Positions 9,219 through 17,546 of a stretch of 35,159 nucleotides of DNA are shown in pieces. Every line of letters starts with the position of its first letter. Position 1 is the stretch's first letter. The notes beneath the pieces are model-generated. The model worked only from the letters and a program-made list of their open reading frames with translations. It was not told the origin of the DNA and did no database searches. Origin of the DNA: Melioribacteraceae bacterium. Its GTDB lineage: Bacteria; Bacteroidota; Ignavibacteria; Ignavibacteriales; Melioribacteraceae. Both the position numbers and the translations under genes were made by a program. The DNA is taken from the NCBI GenBank assembly GCA_026983755.1, contig JALSTL010000173.1:1-35159 (forward strand). Direction: 5' to 3'.

Positions 9219-11330
9219 ATGGAAACAACTGCACACAACATTGAACAAACATTTCATAGCATCGGATCTTCAACCGATTGGATTGTTATGGTTGTATATT
9301 TCTTTTTTGTAATGTTTTTCGGAAGTTATTTTGGCAAGTACAATCGGAGTACTAAAGATTTCTTCTTTGGCGGAAGAAGATTTGCGTGGTGGCTTATTGC
9401 TTTTTCTATTGTAGCTACCGGTGTAGGAAGCCATAGCTTTATAAAATATTCTGCCAAAGGATTTCAATACGGTTTGTCATCTACTATGACGTATATTAAC
9501 GATTGGTTTTTTATCCCTTTCTTTCTGTTTGGGTGGCTGCCAATTATTGTTTATACAAAAATTCGTTCTATACCTGAATATTTTGAAAAACGTTTTAGCC
9601 CTTCGGCCAGATTTTTGGCTACGGTATTATTACTCTTTTATATGATTGGATATATAGGAATAGGTTTTTTGACCTTGGGTAAAGCTGCCATGCCAATGTT
9701 GCCCAAAAGTTTTTCTTTATTAGGAATGCAAATTCATACTTCCTTAATGGGAGTTATAATTGTTATTGCAATAATAACAGGAATTTATATTACTTTCGGT
9801 GGTCAAACGGCTGTAATTTTTACCGACCTTTTGCAAGGTTTTATTCTTTTATTTGCCGGTTTTTTACTTTTCTTCCTCGGTATATCTTACATCGGCGGTT
9901 TTCATACATTTTGGAATCTTCTGCCAACTGCGTGGAAGTTGCCTTTAGCAAGCTTTAATAAACCCCCCGATTTTAATTTTGTCGGAATTTTTTGGCAGGA
10001 TGGTGTTGCCGGTTCGGTTGGATTTTTATTTATGAACATGGGCCTAATAATGAGGTTTATGGCTACAAAAAGTGTTGATGAAGGAAGAAAAGCTGCAACA
10101 TTTAATATATTATTTATGTTACCCCTTTCTGCTATTGTTGTAGGAAATGCCGGTTGGTTGGGAAAAGCAATCTCGGTTGCTCATCCGGAAATTATTCCTC
10201 CAAATACTTCTCCAGATCAGATATTTGTTGTTGTTGCAAATATAGTAGCAATTCCAGGTGTATTCGGATTTATAATGGCAGCACTTACTGCTGCTTTAAT
10301 GTCAACGGTAGATACTTTGATAAATGCCACGGCAGCTATTTATATAAACGATATTCATAGACCGGTTAAACAATATTTTAAGAAAAAATCTATCTCACAA
10401 AAAGAAAATGATAAAAAAGAATTAGCAGCTGCAAGGTATTCCTCGGTTATAATTACTGCACTTGGTGTTGTTGCAGTATTGGCTTTTAAAGGATTTCCGA
10501 CTGTTTATGAAGCGCATGGATATTTCCATTCAACCTTAACGCCACCTTTGGTTGTAGCAATATTCCTTGGAATATTTTGGAAAAGGTTTACACCGGCTGC
10601 TGTTATGACAACATTTATCGGCGGTGTTGCTTTAATGTTGTTGGGTGCTTCGCATCCCTCAATTTTGATTCATCCTTTTGATCATGGCATTCACATGAAT
10701 GCTCATCATCCGTATTCTTATATAAGAGCGTTATATAATTTAGTTGTTTGTTCTGTTGTTGGTGTTGGTGTAACTTTAGCAAATTCCAAACTTGAACAAT
10801 TTGTTAAAGCAACTATTAAATCTACCAGTATGGCATATATTTTGGTCGGACTTTCAACATTATTATTTGTTTTAATTGTTAGTGATTTTCTTCCGTTATC
10901 AATACTAATAATTTTATCTATTATATTGATTGCATTGGTTGCCGTTACATCTTCTTATTTAATAGAATATAACCCCGAAGGTCAAACTACAGGTTTAACT
11001 ATTTGGTCGGTACAAAAAGCAAAAGAAGCTTTCAAAGGAAGAAAAATAAATGATGCAGAAGGTAAAAAAGTTCTTGTTAATTGGAAAAAGAAAGATGTTG
11101 AAGACGGCGTAATAAACTTTTCTAAAAATGATATGGAAAAAATGGCTGCCAATGTTGGAGATTTGGTTTATATTAGCGACAAACGAAAATGGTTGGGCGG
11201 ATTGAAATCAATTCATAGCGTTTACGGCGAACCGCACAATGAAGACGGAATTGTTTATTTAAGTAACGAAGATTTACTAAACGGTGTTTTTATAAAAGGG
11301 AAAATATTGGAAGCCGAAAAAGAAATGTAG
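9219..11330 (+). CDS. Sodium:solute symporter (SSS family) with soluble C-terminal extension
   Basis: This 703-residue inner-membrane transporter has about 13 to 14 hydrophobic helices up to residue 580 or so. It opens with T-D-W-I-V-M-V-V-Y-F, then the K-D-F-F-F-G-G-R-R-F-A-W-W motif near 46-58, a hallmark of the SSS family of sodium-driven sugar, amino-acid or organic-acid carriers. The conserved M-A-A-L-T-A-A-L-M-S-T-V-D-T-L-I-N region lies near 356-372. The substrate cannot be read from sequence, although the G-G-R-R and S-T-V-D-T motifs resemble the sugar-type members. Residues about 583-703 form a hydrophilic tail (see findings). It is co-transcribed with the 70-residue membrane protein. 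Confidence 0.9.
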   Translation: METTAHNIEQTFHSIGSSTDWIVMVVYFFFVMFFGSYFGKYNRSTKDFFFGGRRFAWWLIAFSIVATGVGSHSFIKYSAKGFQYGLSSTMTYINDWFFIPFFLFGWLPIIVYTKIRSIPEYFEKRFSPSARFLATVLLLFYMIGYIGIGFLTLGKAAMPMLPKSFSLLGMQIHTSLMGVIIVIAIITGIYITFGGQTAVIFTDLLQGFILLFAGFLLFFLGISYIGGFHTFWNLLPTAWKLPLASFNKPPDFNFVGIFWQDGVAGSVGFLFMNMGLIMRFMATKSVDEGRKAATFNILFMLPLSAIVVGNAGWLGKAISVAHPEIIPPNTSPDQIFVVVANIVAIPGVFGFIMAALTAALMSTVDTLINATAAIYINDIHRPVKQYFKKKSISQKENDKKELAAARYSSVIITALGVVAVLAFKGFPTVYEAHGYFHSTLTPPLVVAIFLGIFWKRFTPAAVMTTFIGGVALMLLGASHPSILIHPFDHGIHMNAHHPYSYIRALYNLVVCSVVGVGVTLANSKLEQFVKATIKSTSMAYILVGLSTLLFVLIVSDFLPLSILIILSIILIALVAVTSSYLIEYNPEGQTTGLTIWSVQKAKEAFKGRKINDAEGKKVLVNWKKKDVEDGVINFSKNDMEKMAANVGDLVYISDKRKWLGGLKSIHSVYGEPHNEDGIVYLSNEDLLNGVFIKGKILEAEKEM

Positions 11331-11357
11331 ATTTTTTTAACTGTTAAATAAACTTAT

Positions 11358-11394
11358 AAAAAAGCTATTTTACAATTTATTGAAATTTAAATAG
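11358..11394 (-). terminator. Possible AT-rich terminator after coaD
   Basis: Paired segments 11365-11370 with 11389-11394 (CTATTT/AAATAG) and 11374-11378 with 11383-11387 form an interrupted AT-only hairpin. On the minus strand it is followed by six T residues. It lies between the convergent symporter and coaD genes. The stem is weak. Confidence 0.4.
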
Positions 11395-11408
11395 TAAAGT
11401 TAATTTTT

Positions 11409-11918
11409 TTAATCCCCCACATCTTGTTTCGGATGGATTTTTATCTCTTGTTTTTCCTTTAACATTTTAGCTACAATCGGCGGTACAAATTCGCTTACAT
11501 CACTATTAAATTGAGCCAAATTTCTTATAATTGTTGAATTCAAATATGTATATTTTTCATGCGGCATTAAAAAAATGGTTCTAAGTTCTTCATTTAGTTT
11601 TCTGTTCATTAATGCCATTTGAAATTCAAATTCAAAATCGCTAATAGCTCTAAGACCTCTTATAATACCAACGGCTCCAACTTCCCTTGCATGATCAACA
11701 ATTAAGCCTTCAAAAGAATCTACAGAAACATTTTTAAAATTTTTTAATGACTTATTTAACATTTCCAATCTTTCGGCAACGGTAAACAGAGGATTTTTAA
11801 TCGGATTGCGGGCAACGGTAACAACTACCTTGTCGAATAAAGAGGTTGCTCTTTCTATAACGTCTATATGACCGTTTGTTACGGGATCAAATGTTCCCGG
11901 ATATATTACTATTTTCAT
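11409..11918 (-). CDS. coaD: Phosphopantetheine adenylyltransferase
   Basis: CoaD transfers AMP from ATP to 4'-phosphopantetheine, the penultimate step of coenzyme A synthesis. The 169-residue protein starts with Y-P-G-T-F-D-P-V-T-N-G-H (residues 6-17), which includes the T-x-G-H nucleotidyltransferase signature. G-I-I-R-G-L-R-A-I-S-D-F-E-F-E near 87-101 and Y-L-N-S-T-I-I-R near 124-131 (the ISSTxxR equivalent) follow. The C-terminal tail is a few residues longer than usual. It is the last gene of the minus-strand group starting with the ComEA-like gene and follows rsmD by 39 bp. Confidence 0.95.
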   Translation of the reverse strand: MKIVIYPGTFDPVTNGHIDVIERATSLFDKVVVTVARNPIKNPLFTVAERLEMLNKSLKNFKNVSVDSFEGLIVDHAREVGAVGIIRGLRAISDFEFEFQMALMNRKLNEELRTIFLMPHEKYTYLNSTIIRNLAQFNSDVSEFVPPIVAKMLKEKQEIKIHPKQDVGD

Positions 11919-11957
11919 TTCAGGTTCTTAAATTTATTAAAAATATTTATTATTAAA

Positions 11958-12506
11958 CTAACTATTCTGAAATTGATAAATAAGACTATCACCTAATTTT
12001 TTTACGGGTTTTTTTTTGAAATTTTTCAAATCTTCTTTTTCCGTTTGTATTGATCTTTCTATTATTAAAATTCCGTTCTTAGTTAAATAATTATTTTTTT
12101 TGATATTTTCCACTACTTTATAAATATCATTTTTAAAAAACGGAGGATCTGCAATTATCAAATCGTAAGAATAATGTTTTTTAAGCGAAGTAAATTTAAC
12201 GGAAGACATTTTATATACTTGTGTATTTTCACCAACATTAAACGGTTCCAAATTTTTCAATAAATTTTTATAAATAACAAAATTATTTTCAACAAAATGT
12301 GCAATCAATGCTCCGCGACTTAATGCTTCAATTCCCAAAGCTCCGCTTCCGGCATATAAATCGCAAACATTACTTTGAGAAAAATCAATAATATTGTTTA
12401 GATAATTAAAAATAGCTTCTCTGTTTTTATCCGTAGTAGGTCTAATTAGTTTCGATTTGGGAACTTTTATAATTCTACCTTTAAATTTGCCTGTAATAAC
12501 TCTCAT
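11958..12506 (-). CDS. rsmD: 16S rRNA (guanine-N2)-methyltransferase RsmD
   Basis: RsmD methylates G966 (E. coli numbering) of 16S rRNA during 30S assembly, using S-adenosylmethionine. The 182-residue protein shows M-R-V-I-T-G-K-F-K-G-R and the R-P-T-T-D-K-N-R-E-A-I-F-N family signature near 26-38. The SAM-binding motif D-L-Y-A-G-S-G-A-L-G-I-E-A-L-S-R-G lies near 49-65. The catalytic motif is D-P-P-F near 131-134, where D-P-P-Y is more usual. Its ATG overlaps the stop of the PilM-like gene by 4 bp, so translation is coupled. The rsmD-coaD pairing is common in many bacteria. Confidence 0.93.
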   Translation of the reverse strand: MRVITGKFKGRIIKVPKSKLIRPTTDKNREAIFNYLNNIIDFSQSNVCDLYAGSGALGIEALSRGALIAHFVENNFVIYKNLLKNLEPFNVGENTQVYKMSSVKFTSLKKHYSYDLIIADPPFFKNDIYKVVENIKKNNYLTKNGILIIERSIQTEKEDLKNFKKKPVKKLGDSLIYQFQNS

Positions 12507-13411
12507 AATACAAATCTAAGAGCCATGCCCATTGCCGAAGAAAATTTCCACGGATTTTCTGCGGTTATTTTTTTATTGGCAATATCGGTTTCGGTTTTTA
12601 TTTTTTGAAAAGGATTTATTGTTTGTGCAGTTAACTCCAAAGTTTTTTCCAATTGTTCTTTTAGTTTGTCCGAATAGACATTTCCCCAAAGTGTAAAAGC
12701 CGAAACAGTATAATATTTTAAATATCTTTCTTTTACTTCGTTGTAAATGTCTTTGGTTAATAATGCAAGCTCGGAAATACTTTTATATTCTTTTTGTTTA
12801 TAGAATTGAAATTTACCTTTGGAAAACAAGATAATGGAAACACGATGATTATCAATAAAAACGCTTAGTTGTTTATCTTTATCGGGTTGGTTTTGAAGAA
12901 AAACCGAAGAAGCTATATTAGAATTATCTACATTTTTTAAGATAAGATTATTCCTAACGCAAAATTTACGAATGATTTTTAAGACTGACTTTTCGAGGGC
13001 AAAAACAAAAGCAATTTGATTATTACTATTATTTGTTACGTATGATTGAATTACAAAATTTTCTTCACTTAAGGTGGGATATAGTTTGGAAAATTCCCAT
13101 TTCAAATATTCATTTAAATCTGCAGCGGTTAGTTTTTCTTCAACGGGTATTTCAAATGTTTTAAAAAAACTTAATGGTAAAGAAACCGAAACTTTTTTGG
13201 AAATTACCGACTTACGTAAAATAATTTCATTAAATGCGTTCTGGAGTATATTTATGAATTTACTTTCTTTTGTTTCGGTATCAATTACTTCTTCGAAGTA
13301 TTCTTCATCTATATTCTCCAGATAGCAATTTCCACTTGTACAATTTAATTCCACCAACTGAAGTTTTTCTTCTGAAATGTTTATGCCCAGCTGACTTATA
13401 TTTGTGATCAT
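12503..13411 (-). CDS. PilM-like actin-fold protein
   Basis: This 302-residue soluble protein has the outline of PilM/type IV pilus-assembly actin-like proteins. An N-terminal strand (I-S-Q-L-G-I-N-I-S-E-E-K-L-Q-L-V-E-L) stands where PilM has its first nucleotide loop. A K-K-V-S-V-S-L-P stretch follows, then a second phosphate-loop equivalent (S-V-F-I-D-N-H-R-V-S-I-I-L-F). The closing I-N-P-F-Q...S-S-A-M-G-M-A-L-R matches the end of PilM, where N-P-F and A-x-G-L-A-L-R are typical. The glycines of the first loop are missing, so ATP binding may be lost. It sits between a bitopic membrane protein (7 bp upstream) and rsmD (4-bp overlap). PilN, PilO and PilQ partners are absent here. The assignment rests on pattern recognition alone. 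Confidence 0.6.
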   Translation of the reverse strand: MITNISQLGINISEEKLQLVELNCTSGNCYLENIDEEYFEEVIDTETKESKFINILQNAFNEIILRKSVISKKVSVSLPLSFFKTFEIPVEEKLTAADLNEYLKWEFSKLYPTLSEENFVIQSYVTNNSNNQIAFVFALEKSVLKIIRKFCVRNNLILKNVDNSNIASSVFLQNQPDKDKQLSVFIDNHRVSIILFSKGKFQFYKQKEYKSISELALLTKDIYNEVKERYLKYYTVSAFTLWGNVYSDKLKEQLEKTLELTAQTINPFQKIKTETDIANKKITAENPWKFSSAMGMALRFVL

Positions 13412-13418
13412 AAAAATA

Positions 13419-13976
13419 TTAATCCCACGAAGCTGTATTTTTTAATGCCATTACTGCGGTATCTCCAATTGTTCCGTAACCGTCCGGACATTTCAAAAAA
13501 TAAATACTTCCTATATTGGTAACGGTATCAATTTTAATAATATCACCACGCGGGTTAACAACAGTATCTATTGAAACCGTGGTATCTATTTTTAAAATAT
13601 ATGGTGTATGAGAAACCGGCGAGTACATAATAGAATCAAAATCCAATTTTCCGTTAGATAAATTTTTAAATGGATTTGTAGATCTGTTTGTTAAAGTATC
13701 AACACCAACAATAAGAGAGGCAACCGTAGAATCCGTTTTAACGAAATTAATCAACTCTTTAAGATTATCGGTAAATTTTTCATTTTTCTTTTCCCAAAGA
13801 ATTTCCGCTTGCCTTATATTTTCCATTCTGAGATGGGATTCGTTACTATAATAATTTTCATGTTCTATGTAATTAGACGGATCTATAATTGCAACGCGAA
13901 TTAATGCATAAGTTAGTATTGCAATTATAAAATAAAGTGCAGCATGAATATACCACGGTTCACCTTTTTTATTCAT
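13419..13976 (-). CDS. Bitopic membrane protein of unknown function, pseudopilin-like periplasmic region
   Basis: The 185-residue protein has one N-terminal membrane helix (about residues 10-31) followed by a periplasmic domain. Residues about 49-80 (L-R-M-E-N-I-R-Q-A-E-I-L-W...F-T-D-N-L-K-E-L-I-N-F-V-K) resemble the 'IRxAQxxY...G.Y...L..L..FI' region just after the helix of pseudopilin-like proteins. The N-terminus lacks a prepilin peptidase site. The tail ends Y-F-L-K-C-P-D-G-Y-G-T-I-G, similar to minor pilin C-termini. It lies between a ComEA-like and a PilM-like gene, so an envelope-complex role is suggested by context only. A strong GGAGG Shine-Dalgarno sequence lies within a 12-bp palindrome just upstream. 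Confidence 0.6.
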   Translation of the reverse strand: MNKKGEPWYIHAALYFIIAILTYALIRVAIIDPSNYIEHENYYSNESHLRMENIRQAEILWEKKNEKFTDNLKELINFVKTDSTVASLIVGVDTLTNRSTNPFKNLSNGKLDFDSIMYSPVSHTPYILKIDTTVSIDTVVNPRGDIIKIDTVTNIGSIYFLKCPDGYGTIGDTAVMALKNTASWD

Positions 13977-13983
13977 ATTATAT

Positions 13984-13995
13984 ACCTCCGGAGGT
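13984..13995 (-). promoter_or_regulatory. Strong ribosome-binding site inside a 12-bp palindrome
   Basis: The sequence ACCTCCGGAGGT is perfectly self-complementary and contains the GGAGGT Shine-Dalgarno sequence of the 185-residue membrane protein, 7 bp before its ATG. It could pair in the mRNA only between two molecules, or transiently with the anti-Shine-Dalgarno. It fixes the start codon choice. Confidence 0.6.
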
Positions 13996-14004
13996 TAGAA
14001 ATTT

Positions 14005-14520
14005 CTAATTTTCTAAAAATAAATATTTTTTAATTTTATTTAACTTTTTTTTACCTATTCCTTTTATTTCCAATAGTTCGTCTATCGAATTAAATTTCTT
14101 TTTTTTCTTTCTTAATAAAATTATTTTTTTTGCAGTCTTTAAACCGATTCCCGGCAAACGAGTTAGTGTATTTATTTTTGCCGTATTTATATTAATTTTA
14201 TTTTTTGCAAGTAAAAAATGTCCGTTTTTCTTTTTATCTATTTTTCTAATCCTAAAATCTAAAAGTTCTGGTTTAGAATCAACTCTTTTTTGAACATTTT
14301 TTTTATTTATATTTTTTTTGTCAATCTTTTTATTCAGTTCTAAAAAAAGACTGTCTTGTTTACTGTAATTAAATTTTTGTAAAATACGGTTATTGCTTTT
14401 ATATTTATAGTATTTACCGAAAGCTCCCGCAATAAAAGATAAAACAACAAATAACAAAACATTTATTTCCGTGGTTGTAAATCCCGTTAGTTTTGATAAT
14501 TTGTTTAGTATTTGTTTCAA
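14005..14520 (-). CDS. ComEA-like helix-hairpin-helix DNA-binding protein
   Basis: This 171-residue protein has an N-terminal membrane anchor (about residues 19-38), a lysine-rich linker and a C-terminal double helix-hairpin-helix domain (108-171). That domain contains I-N-I-N-T-A, L-P-G-I-G-L-K-T-A-K-K-I and I-K-G-I-G-K-K-K-L. This layout is that of ComEA, the periplasmic or membrane DNA receptor of natural transformation. The Bacteroidota-type relatives are often annotated simply as helix-hairpin-helix proteins. The frame begins at TTG with a weak GAGAG upstream, and no in-frame ATG is better placed. It heads the comEA-like/bitopic/pilM-like/rsmD/coaD group. A role in DNA uptake is plausible but unproven. 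Confidence 0.75.
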   Translation of the reverse strand: MKQILNKLSKLTGFTTTEINVLLFVVLSFIAGAFGKYYKYKSNNRILQKFNYSKQDSLFLELNKKIDKKNINKKNVQKRVDSKPELLDFRIRKIDKKKNGHFLLAKNKININTAKINTLTRLPGIGLKTAKKIILLRKKKKKFNSIDELLEIKGIGKKKLNKIKKYLFLEN

Positions 14521-14525
14521 CTTGT

Positions 14526-14548
14526 TTCTCTCAAATATAATAAGAGAA
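14526..14548 (-). repeat. Inverted repeat in the ComEA-like gene leader
   Basis: TTCTCT (14526-14531) pairs with AGAGAA (14543-14548) across an 11-nt loop, 5 bp upstream of the TTG start. On the minus strand the downstream arm contains the GAGAG that would act as Shine-Dalgarno, so the hairpin could mask it. The stem is only 6 bp and may be chance. Confidence 0.3.
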
Positions 14549-14560
14549 GATGAAATTTAT

Positions 14561-14574
14561 ATAAATTTACTAAA
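14561..14574 (-). promoter_or_regulatory. Promoter-like 14-mer, copy 1 (upstream of ComEA-like gene)
   Basis: Read toward the gene this is TTTAGTAAATTTAT, ending about 40 bp before the TTG start. The identical 14-mer occurs upstream of hrcA and of purM, each time in the same orientation relative to the gene. It contains TAnnTTT, similar to the -7 box TAnnTTTG known from Bacteroidota promoters. Confidence 0.45.
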
Positions 14575-14617
14575 AAAATTTTTAAGATATTATTTTTATT
14601 AAAAGTGCAAATTAAAA

Positions 14618-15733
14618 TTACGGTTTTATATTCGGCATAGTGTTTAATTGTTCTAATAGTTTTTTTTCCGTATGTGTAATTTTTTTCGGAACATGAACGT
14701 TTAATTTAACAAGTTGATCTCCGTAACCGTGACTATTTAAGTGCTTAATACCTTTGCCTTTCATTTTCAAAAATTTTCCGGGTTGAGTGCCGGCTTCAAT
14801 TTTTAATTTTGCTCTTCCGGTAATTGTAGGAATTTCCACTGAAGTTCCCAAAACAACATCGGGAAAACTCAATTCCAATTCGTAAATTAAATCATCACCT
14901 TCCCTAATAAAATATTGATGTTCCAATTCTTTAAAAATAACAATAATGTCTCCCGGTTGACCACCGTTTTTACCTGCTCCTCCTTTACCACGTAACGTCA
15001 TATAACTATTATCGCTAACTCCGGCAGGGACATTTATTTTAATGGTTTCTTCGCCCATAATTCTTCCTTCGCCGCGACATTTTTTACAGGGATTGGAAAT
15101 AATTTTTCCGGTTCCGCCACAATTATTGCAAACGGAAATATTTACAAATTGTCCGAAAACCGATCTCGATACTTGTCTGACTTCTCCGGAGCCGTTACAA
15201 ACCGTACAAGTTTTAAATCCATTGCCGGATTTTGCTCCAGTTCCGTTACATTCGTTGCACTTTAGTTGTTTTTTCAATTTAATTTTTTTTGTTGTACCTT
15301 GGGCAATTTCTTCCAAAGTAAGTTTAAGGGTAATTTTCAAATCGGAACCGGGTGTTCCGGTTTGGGTTTGTCTGGTTCTTGTTCCGGTAGCACTACCGAA
15401 AATATCATCAAAAATAGAACCGCCTCCGCCGAAACTTCCACCGAAAATATCGGAAAAATGACTAAAGATATCGTTTACATTCTGATAGCTATGAAAATCT
15501 TGACCGCCCCGCATTCCGCTATGACCAAACCTATCGTATCGTGCTCTTTTTTCTTTATCGCTTAATACTTCGTAAGCTTCGGCAGCTTCTTTAAATTTTT
15601 CTTCGGCTTCTTTATTATCGGGGTTTTTATCCGGATGATATTTTATAGCAAGTTTTCTGTACGCTTTTTTAATTTCATCTTCAGTTGCGTTTTTAGAAAC
15701 ACCCAAAATTTCGTAATAATCTCTTTTGCTCAT
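14618..15733 (-). CDS. dnaJ: Chaperone protein DnaJ
   Basis: DnaJ (Hsp40) delivers unfolded clients to DnaK and stimulates its ATPase. The 371-residue protein has an N-terminal J domain with the catalytic H-P-D at residues 33-35. A Gly/Phe-rich stretch follows (about 75-125). Four zinc-binding C-x-x-C-x-G-x-G repeats come next ([32 protein letters not shown]), then the C-terminal client-binding domains. It is a full-length type I DnaJ. It lies 10 bp downstream of grpE in an hrcA-grpE-dnaJ operon; dnaK is not in the window. Confidence 0.97.
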   Translation of the reverse strand: MSKRDYYEILGVSKNATEDEIKKAYRKLAIKYHPDKNPDNKEAEEKFKEAAEAYEVLSDKEKRARYDRFGHSGMRGGQDFHSYQNVNDIFSHFSDIFGGSFGGGGSIFDDIFGSATGTRTRQTQTGTPGSDLKITLKLTLEEIAQGTTKKIKLKKQLKCNECNGTGAKSGNGFKTCTVCNGSGEVRQVSRSVFGQFVNISVCNNCGGTGKIISNPCKKCRGEGRIMGEETIKINVPAGVSDNSYMTLRGKGGAGKNGGQPGDIIVIFKELEHQYFIREGDDLIYELELSFPDVVLGTSVEIPTITGRAKLKIEAGTQPGKFLKMKGKGIKHLNSHGYGDQLVKLNVHVPKKITHTEKKLLEQLNTMPNIKP

Positions 15734-15743
15734 TTATTCTTTC

Positions 15744-16343
15744 CTATTCTTCTTTGTCGTTATTGTTATTTTCTTCTTCTTGCGGTTGTTCAATTTCTTT
15801 ACTTACTATTACTTTGGCATGTTTAAGTACTTTATCTTTAAACATATATCCGGGTTCAATTTCTTCAAGAATAGTATCCGGCGGCACATCGGCCGAAGGT
15901 TGTTGCAATAAAGCATCATGATAATCAACATTGAATTCTTTTCCTTTGGATTCTATTTTTTTTACTCCTTGTTCTTCAAATGTTTTATTGAATTTATCAA
16001 GTACTAATTTTAACCCTTCTTTTATAGAATCCAAATTACTTTCTTCGAGATGTTGAACGGATCTTTGTAAATCGTCATATATAGGAAGAATTTTTAATAT
16101 AAAAGATTCAGCTCCGTATTTAATTAAATTCAGTTGATCGTTTTCCGTACGTCTTTTATAGTTTTCAAATTCGGCTACTTTTCTTAACAAAGTATCCTTT
16201 AGTTCTTGAATTTCCTCTTTTAATTTTTCCACGTTTTCCTGTTTTGTTTCTTTCGGTTTTTCTTCCGTTGTTTTTTTATTTTCATTTGTTTCATGCTTCT
16301 GATGTTTTTTCTTTGCTTTCTCTTCGGTCTTATGTTTTTTCAT
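15744..16343 (-). CDS. grpE: Nucleotide exchange factor GrpE
   Basis: GrpE promotes ADP release from DnaK. The 199-residue protein starts with a very charged Lys/Glu-rich coiled-coil segment (about residues 1-60). It then shows the family region R-K-V-A-E-F-E-N-Y-K-R-R-T and, near the C-terminus, H-D-A-L-L-Q-Q-P...I-L-E-E-I-E-P-G-Y-M-F-K-D-K-V-L-K-H-A-K-V-I-V. The final residues are acidic and low-complexity, as is common. It sits between hrcA (11 bp upstream) and dnaJ (10 bp downstream). Confidence 0.95.
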   Translation of the reverse strand: MKKHKTEEKAKKKHQKHETNENKKTTEEKPKETKQENVEKLKEEIQELKDTLLRKVAEFENYKRRTENDQLNLIKYGAESFILKILPIYDDLQRSVQHLEESNLDSIKEGLKLVLDKFNKTFEEQGVKKIESKGKEFNVDYHDALLQQPSADVPPDTILEEIEPGYMFKDKVLKHAKVIVSKEIEQPQEEENNNNDKEE

Positions 16344-16354
16344 TTTTCACCCTT

Positions 16355-17404
16355 TTATTTTTTTCTTTTAAAAATTTTCGATAATAATTCCGCCATATAA
16401 ATTACCGAAGCAATTGTATGAGAATATTGCATACGTTTCGGACCAATAATGCCGATGCTTCCGGCTATTTGCCCTACTTTATATTCTTTTACAATAATGC
16501 TGTAATCATATAATTTTTCTTCTTCAATTTCTTTACCTATTGTTACAGAAACTTCTCCGGTTTTTTTGGTTGATTCTTTTTCCATAATATGAATGATAAT
16601 ATCTTTGTCTTCGGCAAGTTCTATTATGCTTTTAAATTGACTGGCATCTGTAAACTCCGGCTGATTAATTATATTTTTTGTTCCGGTTATTATGGTATCT
16701 TCGCTCGATTTTACATCTTTAAATATTTTTTCGACGGAATCTAAAAATACCCTCACTACAGGTTCGTTCTTTTTTGTTGAGTAGTTACGAATTCTATCCG
16801 AAATAGTATTTCTAATTTCCGTAAATGTTAAGCCCGCAAGCCTTTGATTTAAAAATTGTTCAACTTTCCTTAATGAACTTTTTTCGTATCGTGTTTTTAT
16901 TTCCAATGTAATTGTACGTATCATACCGGTTTTAATACTAACAACAACCAATATTTTAGAAGTTGATAAAGCTACAAGCTGAATTTTTGTTAAAATGGCA
17001 TTACTGAATTTAGGATAACTTACACATGCCAATTGATTTGTTAAATCGCTTAAAAGCGAAGAAGTAATTTTCAATATTTCATTTGTCTCAAAATCCGTTT
17101 GTTCAAGTTGATTATCTATCAAATCATATTCTTCTTTATTTAATTTGGGTAATCCCATTAAAGAATCTACATATAATCTGTAACCCAAATCTGTAGGAAT
17201 ACGGCCTGCAGAAGTATAGGGATGACCCAAATATCCCAACTCTTCCAAATCCGACATTATATTTCTAACGGTTGCCGAAGAAACACCAAGGTTATACTTG
17301 CTTGAAATACTACGCGAACCTACCGGGGTAGCGGTAAGTATATACTGGTTAATAACGTAACGCAGTACCGATTTTTCCCGTTCCGTTAAATTTTCATTTA
17401 TCAT
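16355..17404 (-). CDS. hrcA: Heat-inducible transcriptional repressor HrcA
   Basis: HrcA normally represses chaperone operons by binding the CIRCE inverted repeat. The 349-residue protein shows the N-terminal winged-helix region (L-T-E-R-E-K-S-V-L-R-Y-V-I, then P-V-G-S-R-S-I-S-S-K and S-S-A-T-V-R-N-I-M-S-D-L-E-E-L-G-Y-L). The family's H-P-Y-T-S-A-G-R-I-P-T-D-L-G-Y-R-L-Y-V-D follows. The C-terminal part carries I-G-I-I-G-P-K-R-M-Q-Y, which is also typical. It is the first gene of hrcA-grpE-dnaJ. I find no CIRCE sequence in the 243 bp upstream, which is odd for an HrcA-controlled operon. Confidence 0.95.
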   Translation of the reverse strand: MINENLTEREKSVLRYVINQYILTATPVGSRSISSKYNLGVSSATVRNIMSDLEELGYLGHPYTSAGRIPTDLGYRLYVDSLMGLPKLNKEEYDLIDNQLEQTDFETNEILKITSSLLSDLTNQLACVSYPKFSNAILTKIQLVALSTSKILVVVSIKTGMIRTITLEIKTRYEKSSLRKVEQFLNQRLAGLTFTEIRNTISDRIRNYSTKKNEPVVRVFLDSVEKIFKDVKSSEDTIITGTKNIINQPEFTDASQFKSIIELAEDKDIIIHIMEKESTKKTGEVSVTIGKEIEEEKLYDYSIIVKEYKVGQIAGSIGIIGPKRMQYSHTIASVIYMAELLSKIFKRKK

Positions 17405-17433
17405 TATTCTTAAAAATCTTTATTTATAAACTA

Positions 17434-17447
17434 ATAAATTTACTAAA
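17434..17447 (-). promoter_or_regulatory. Promoter-like 14-mer, copy 2 (upstream of hrcA)
   Basis: TTTAGTAAATTTAT read toward hrcA, ending 29 bp before its ATG. It is identical to the copies at 14561-14574 and 17547-17560. With the purM copy it forms a 14-bp inverted repeat separated by 99 bp in this divergent intergenic region. Confidence 0.5.
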
Positions 17448-17546
17448 AATGTTAAAAACTATCACTTAAATACCTTAAATTTGTATGCCTTCTTCTTAAT
17501 TTTTAGTTATGCTTTTACATCGTTAATATAAATATGTTTCATTTGA

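Noticed and set aside
15042..15461. 139-codon open frame antisense to dnaJ
   Set aside because: It lies opposite a certain gene; its composition (Pro/Leu-rich) mirrors the Gly-rich and Cys-rich dnaJ codons and it has no start signal.
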